From: Saccharum officinarum
Lineage: Eukaryota > Streptophyta > Magnoliopsida > Poales > Poaceae
DNA: 64,000 bases
Direction: 5' to 3'
Assembly (NCBI GenBank): GCA_020631735.1
Contig: CM036162.1
Span: forward strand, 91,870,401-91,934,400
Shown: piece after piece, positions 59,398 through 64,000 of the stretch
Layout: every line of letters starts with the position of its first letter
Numbering within the stretch: position 1 is the first letter of the stretch
Notes under the pieces: generated by a model
Told to the model about the DNA's origin: nothing
What the model saw: only the letters and a program-made list of their open reading frames with translations
Database searches by the model: none
Made by a program: the position numbers and the translations under genes

Positions 59398-60625
59398 ATG
59401 GATTCAGGGGATATTTCACCGACCTGATGACAAACGACTGTGTGCTGGTCAGTCTGAAAATGCACCTCCTGCTCAGGAAGTTAGTAGCACAAGATGAGGT
59501 TCAAGCAACAGGGAAAGAAATCCGAAAAGAACAAAGCCTCGTTCACTCCCCCCCCACCCAAAATATTTCCTTTACACACACACATCAAATCTTTCGACGC
59601 ATGCATGGAGTATTAACGTAGGTAAAAAAGATACCTAATCATAGTTGTCTGTAAATGTCGGACAAATCTTTTGAGCCTATTAGCCATAATGACAAATTTG
59701 CAAATAACAAGAAAGATGCACAGTAACTTTTCAGCACTTTTCACGAAGACACACCCAAAAAATTTCACAATTGATGAGGATGAACAACTTGTCAAATCGC
59801 TAAACGTGAGCTTGGATCCAGTGAAAGGTGTGGACCAATCACGTACCACATATTGGAAACGAATACATGCACATTTCCATGCCCACAAGGATTTCTCATC
59901 TGATCGCTCGCAAGGCTCTCTGATGAACCGTTGGTCTGGTATACAGCACGATGTGAACCTCTTTGCGGGTTGTCTTTCCAAGATTGAGGGCAGAAATCAA
60001 AGTGGAGTGACCATCGATGACAAGGTTTGACGACACACCTTTCCCTTTCCAATTGTATATGATTTCGATGCATCTCATACATTCATCTTTGTCCACTATG
60101 TAGCAAGCAGATGCATTGAAAATGTTTATTAAAGAAGACAGGCAACATAGGCAATTTCCATACATGCATTGCTGGAAATTATTAAAAGGCCAAGCTAAGT
60201 GGGCAGATAGGCAAAAGCAGATGGAAACCCAGAAGCCAATTTGTAAAAAGCAGAAGGTTTCAGCCAATTCAAGTCGTACATCAGCTCCTCCTTTGCTGCC
60301 TGCTGCTACTGTTGATGAGAATCAACATTCTAATAGTGCACTTCAGAGACCTTCAGGGCAAAAGAAGGAGAAGCAGAAATTACGACAACATTCTAGCATC
60401 GAAGCGTTGGATTATCTTTTGGCAAAAAAGAAAGATGCTGATGCAGAGAAGGAGTTGAAGAAAGAGGAGTGGTACAAGAAAGCCTTCGCATTGCAGGAAG
60501 AAAGGATCAGACTGGAGAAAAAAAAACTTGAGTTACAAAGGGATCAATTTGAGTTCACCAAGAACTTAGAAGAAGAGAGAATTATGAATGTCAACACAAG
60601 TCACTTGTGCACTGACCAGCATTAG
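59398..60625 (+). pseudogene. Harbinger ORF1 (Myb/SANT-like DNA-binding protein)
   Basis: Coding parts are 59398-59535 (frameshifted), then, after the MITE, about 59746-60024, a 79-base intron with GT-TAG ends, and 60104-60625. The SANT/Myb-like domain reads NFTIDEDEQLVKSLNVS ... TTYWKRIHAHFHAHKDF ... SLMNRWSGIQ, with the conserved tryptophan- and aromatic-rich spacing. It is followed by the MHCWKLLKG motif, a basic Ser-rich linker and a charged coiled coil (KKEEWYKKAFALQEERIRLEKKK), as in ORF1 of Harbinger elements and the NAM-associated family. ORF1 helps the transposase enter the nucleus and bind element ends. The MITE and at least one frameshift break it. Confidence 0.75.
59536..59745. 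mobile_element. GGCCTCGTTCAC-type MITE inside ORF1, second copy
   Basis: Starts AAAG|CCTCGTTCACT after ...AAAAGAACAAAG and continues to about CTTTTCACG before AAGACACACCC. AAG may be the target duplication. The right terminal repeat is decayed. It separates the N-terminal exon from the SANT domain. It has many single-base losses relative to 57960-58172. Confidence 0.55.
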
Positions 60626-61139
60626 TACTATGAAGTGCTCAAGAATGCCATTCGTGCTAAGATGCCTAAATAATTAGATGTGTCATTGTTTCTATTTGTC
60701 GCTACCCTTGTAATATATTTTAAGTATTTGTTCTCAGATTGAGACATTAGCAGTTCCTGTGAGTGAACTATATTTGCAGTCCCTATTAATATATTTGCAG
60801 TCCTAGTTCTCAGATTGCCGCAAGTGTGACTGATGTACTGCATTTGTTCCCTGTGAATGAGACATGACCTTGTGCACAGTTTATTCAATAACCGAATGAA
60901 AACACAAATCCTGACAGCCTTGTGCATAGTTTGTTCAATAACTGAATGGAAATACAAATCGTTATAATGTTAAATGTAATCATTCAACAAATTATATCCT
61001 AACAGCAAATAAAATCATTCAACAATAATATTCTTATATAAATCTGGATGATTTTGCCACAGGTGCTCAACAAGGTCGGCTTGAAGCTGTTTGTGAGTTT
61101 CCTTGTCCTGAATGCTCTTGTAATTTTGGATGAATTCAT
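60626..61139. other. Spacer between the convergent Harbinger genes
   Basis: About 510 bases without a gene between the ends of ORF1 and the transposase. It includes a short imperfect direct repeat (CTTGTGCACAGTTTATTCAATAA-like, at about 60870 and 60920). Confidence 0.5.
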
Positions 61140-62406
61140 CTAGTTCAGGTGTACCATTATGGGATATTTTACCTTTTCTCTCATGTCATCATAGCTGAAA
61201 TCATCTTCGTCAATACCCTCATCTTCGACAATCAAGTTGTGCATAATGATACAAGCTTTCATGATTGCTGCTAGCGTTTCCTCGTCCCACTCACGAGCTG
61301 GTCCTCGAACGATAGCAAAGCGAGCTTGTAGAACCCCGAATGCTCGTTCAACGTCCTTCCTACAAGATTCTTGTGCCTTGGCAAAATATTTCTTCTTGTT
61401 CCCTTGTGGCTCTGGTATGGTCTTCACGAATGTGGCCCAAGATGGATATATGCCATCTGCGAGGTAATAACCATTGTATAATCATTCCCATTGATGCTGT
61501 AATTAACCTGCGGACCGTCACCTTCAGCAAGCTTGCAAATATAGGAGATCTTTGAAGAACATTGATATCATTATGCGAGCCTGGCATCCCAAAGAATGCA
61601 TGCCAAATCCAAAGATCTTTAGAGGCAACTGCTTCTAGTATAATTGTAGGCTCCTTTTTATGCCCTCGATACATACCATGCCATGAAACAGGGCAATTTT
61701 TCCAGGTCCAATGCATGCAATCTATGGAACCAAGCATTCCCGGAAAACCTCTGCTCTCACCAATTGTGAGTAATCTAGCCGTATCCTGTTCATTAGCCAA
61801 TCTCATGTACTCAGGTCCAAATACTTGAACAACAGCTATGACGAACCTTCTCAAACTTTCTAGTACTCTGCAGCATACTCTCGCCAATACGAACATAGTC
61901 ATCCGTAGCATCAGCCGCTACACCATAAGCTATCATCCGAAATGCTGCCACCACCTTTTGCAAACAAGAAAGTCCTAGGGTACCGGCTGCATTCCTCTTT
62001 TGCACAAAGTAGTCATCATGCTCCTCAACACATTCATTATGCGAACAAACACATGACGCCTCATTCGAAATCTATGGCACAAAACTAATTAATTAGCCAC
62101 ACCTGCACGCATGTACAAAAGAAATTTCAAACTATGAGGGAAAAGTACAAACCTCCGCCTAAAATAGTTCGCCCCATATGTAGGATCATCTGAGAAATAG
62201 TCTTGAAAAAGTCTGGAGTGCCCGGACTGCCTATCACGATTCAATACGCGATGTCCGTCAATAGAACCTCGTCGATATGGTTGCTTGTCATTGGCCTCTG
62301 CTACTCTGTGTGCAGCAGCAACATATAAATCATCCTCATCGTCCGAAGATGATGACTTAAGCACTTCATTGAACACTGTATCATAGAATTCGTCTTCAGA
62401 ATCCAT
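61140..62406 (-). pseudogene. PIF/Harbinger transposase (DDE_Tnp_4)
   Basis: ATG at 62406 (MDSEDEFYD...), exon 1 62153-62406, an 81-base intron (62072-62152) and exon 2 62071-61140. The acidic N-terminus, GANYFRRRFRMRR-type helix-turn-helix region and DDE triad are visible: Asp in GSIDCMHW, Asp in PGSHNDINVL and Glu in DVERAFGVLQARF. The C-terminus ends at TAG 61140-61142. Three single-base frameshifts interrupt exon 2, at about 62033, 61862 and 61474; the last is a GG where three G are expected. No other stop is needed to explain the breaks, so the gene is either recently dead or intact with sequencing errors. Cuts and joins DNA at TWA targets. Confidence 0.85.
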
Positions 62407-62950
62407 CGTTGAGCTATAGGGTAGAAGGACAAATTCTCTGATCAACCAGACTAATTCAGTGCAGCCAAATTATCTGTACAGATGCCAAAACATACCTCTA
62501 GTTGGCCGTAATCACAGGCCACGAGCAGGCTGCCGCGTGATGCCTCTGAAGCCGTGTGGCCAACAGCAACAGGATGTTGCTATGGCCGTCCGCCGCCACG
62601 AGCAGGCTGCCGCGTGCGCGGTGCTGGGCGATGCCGCTTGCCGTGCGGTGTGGCCGGCTCGATGTGGCTACGCCGCCCTGTGTGCCTTGGCTAGCTAGCA
62701 GATCGCGGCTTCAAATTGACGAAGATGACTTGCAGACTTCCCAGGCGGCGTACGAGAGGAACAACAACGTCGCCGTGATCCGATAAGACGGGAGATCGGG
62801 TGACGTGGCAGGCTTTTTGAATATGGAGAGTCTTAATTTAGATAGTCTATTGGAGTGGTCTAGTTTTTTTTAAGTAAGATTCATTTTACAAAATAGCTAA
62901 ATCACTAAATTTAGATAGTTATTTTGGCTAATCTCTTGGAGATGCTCTTA

Positions 62951-63337
62951 GCATGCACAAGATTAGTATTAACATAGAGGATAAAACAATCGTACAAAAA
63001 GTTTTACGGAACAAACTCATGATGTACCCTCCTATTTAGAACGATGTTATTCCTCAAACCAAAGTCTTTGGTAAGTTTGTTCATCAATTGTAAAAGCCAA
63101 AATTGAAAAGCAAACCCTTCAAACATGGTATGGAGCATGGGCAACTTCCTAACAACGAGACCCTAAAACCAGATCCACCTGACAGCTTATGCTTCCCAAG
63201 AAAATGAAAAAACTGAGGCACGTGTACACCTGGAGAAGCATTTTCAACAACAGCATTGGAATCCCATCCATTCAAAACCAAAAGTTTTCAGCTTGTAACT
63301 CGTGAGCAACCTAAGGATGACATCTCAGGATGGACAC
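62951..63337. other. Upstream region of the expansin-like gene
   Basis: No gene seen. It may include the right end of an outer MITE near 63050. Confidence 0.4.
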
Positions 63338-63345
63338 TATAAATA
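63338..63345 (+). promoter_or_regulatory. TATA box of the expansin-like gene
   Basis: TATAAATA, 83 bases before the ATG at 63421; normal plant promoter geometry. Confidence 0.6.
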
Positions 63346-63420
63346 CATGGCTCGGTCTCTCATCTTATATGTACAACAATACAATCTTCTAAGCCTTGTT
63401 CATTCGTCTCTGTACCACAG

Positions 63421-63907
63421 ATGGCTCTTCCACTCCGTCATCTGCCGGCTCTGCTTCATCTCCTCATGCTCATCTCCGGGGCTACTGCAGATGGAAACTT
63501 CACGGTGTCAAAAGCAGTATATTACACCAACTCTGATACAAGAGGGGCCGAAAGGAAGTAAAAATCGTTAAGAAAGTAAGCAGCAATACTACAAAGAAGT
63601 TTGCTACTCTCCCTCTTCTGTCCTTTCCACCTAACTTCACCAAGTTTATAGAAAAATACACCAACATCTACGATATCAAATTAGTTTTTTTATATTCTCA
63701 ATGAAACATGTCTTGCTAGTGCATTTTGGACTTACAGAAGTTAATATATTCTTCTAAAACTTGGTCAAATTAGTTGACTTTGGACAAAGCTTATTTTCAG
63801 CTGGAGCATGTGAATATGGCGCATTTGGAGCAACACTTAACTATGGCGATGTTTTTGCGTCAGCAAATCTCTACAGGAATGGGGTATGCTGTGGTGCTTG
63901 CTACCAG
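63421..63907 (+). CDS. Expansin-like B gene, first two exons (cut by the window end)
   Basis: Exon 1 (63421-63557) encodes a signal peptide (MALPLRHLPALLHLLMLISGATA, about residues 1-23, hydrophobic) and the start of the mature protein (DGNFTVSKAVYYTNSDTRG). Exon 2 (63801-63907) encodes GACEYGAFGATLN ... LYRNGVCCGACYQ, the first part of the six-stranded barrel domain with the cysteines typical of expansins. The start resembles expansin-like B proteins of grasses more than alpha- or beta-expansins. The splice phases do not match by one base: the G run at 63544-63547 appears to have one base too many. A Gly is replaced by Cys in GVCCGACYQ. Expansin-like proteins are secreted to the cell wall; their activity is unproven. 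The rest of the gene lies beyond the window. Confidence 0.7.
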
Positions 63908-64000
63908 GTAAATAGGTAATGTCATTTTGCAAGTAGCAGTGGTGTAAAACTATGGAACTTAACTTTTTGTTCACACTAAACTTGTTAGCGATTACCAATA

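Larger units (their letters stand above)
56262..62947. mobile_element. PIF/Harbinger transposon
   Basis: Perfect 16-bp terminal inverted repeats GAGCATCTCCAAGAGA (56262-56277 and 62932-62947) are flanked by TTA (56259-56261 and 62948-62950), the target duplication of PIF/Harbinger elements. Subterminal CTAAATTTAG words occur at both ends. It carries the two genes expected of an autonomous element: a Myb/SANT-like ORF1 on + and a DDE transposase on -, converging. The apparent length is 6.7 kb, but about 1.5 kb is a duplicate across the N gap, so the real element is about 5.1 kb. Confidence 0.9.
56160..63075. mobile_element. Possible outer MITE split by the Harbinger element
   Basis: GGGGTGTTTGGTTTAAGAAA at 56160 and TTATTCCTCAAACCAAAG at about 63050 could be the two inverted ends of a MITE of a common grass type, with the Harbinger element inserted between. 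The right end is diverged and no target duplication is clear. Confidence 0.3.

Overview
The window is nuclear DNA of a grass, most likely a panicoid of the sorghum/sugarcane/Miscanthus type. The signs are grass-type LTR retrotransposons and MITEs, plant introns, a short PIN auxin carrier and an expansin-like gene. Two 100-base N runs (18240-18339 and 58173-58272) mark contig joins. Each lies inside a near-perfect tandem repeat, so much of the apparent duplication is probably an assembly effect.

Positions 1-36921 are nested LTR retroelements. A decayed non-autonomous element (plant-transposon-protein ORF, 1210-3620; LTR from 4019) was entered by a roughly 14-kb chromovirus-like Ty3/gypsy element of Tekay/Del type on the minus strand. 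The whole nest appears twice: 2397-18239 and 18340-34169. Copy 2 is complete (21539-35769), with an ACCCC target duplication. Between primer site and gag the gypsy element carries an extra ORF. Its first 12 residues after Met equal the histone H3 tail, and a coiled coil and an acidic end follow. This is the most unusual feature seen. Its gag-pol is broken in both copies, mostly by stops of the C-to-T type.

Positions 37379-41356 hold the remains of a multi-exon gene for a trypsin-fold (Deg/HtrA-like) protein without a catalytic serine. It has two in-frame stops and a MITE in its last visible exon. From 42 to 51 kb the DNA is TE-rich: a TRIM-like LTR pair split by a solo LTR (TTAGG duplication), two abutting Tourist-like MITEs, a TTG microsatellite and unclassified repeats.

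The best intact gene is a four-exon PIN5-type auxin carrier (51517-53288, 369 residues) with a TATA box. A PIF/Harbinger transposon (56262-62947) follows, with 16-bp terminal inverted repeats, a TTA duplication, a Myb-like ORF1 on + and a DDE transposase on -. The window ends inside an expansin-like B gene (63421 onward), whose first two exons are out of frame by one base at a G run. Many of the one-base frameshifts fall in homopolymers or beside contig ends, so several broken genes may be intact in the real genome.
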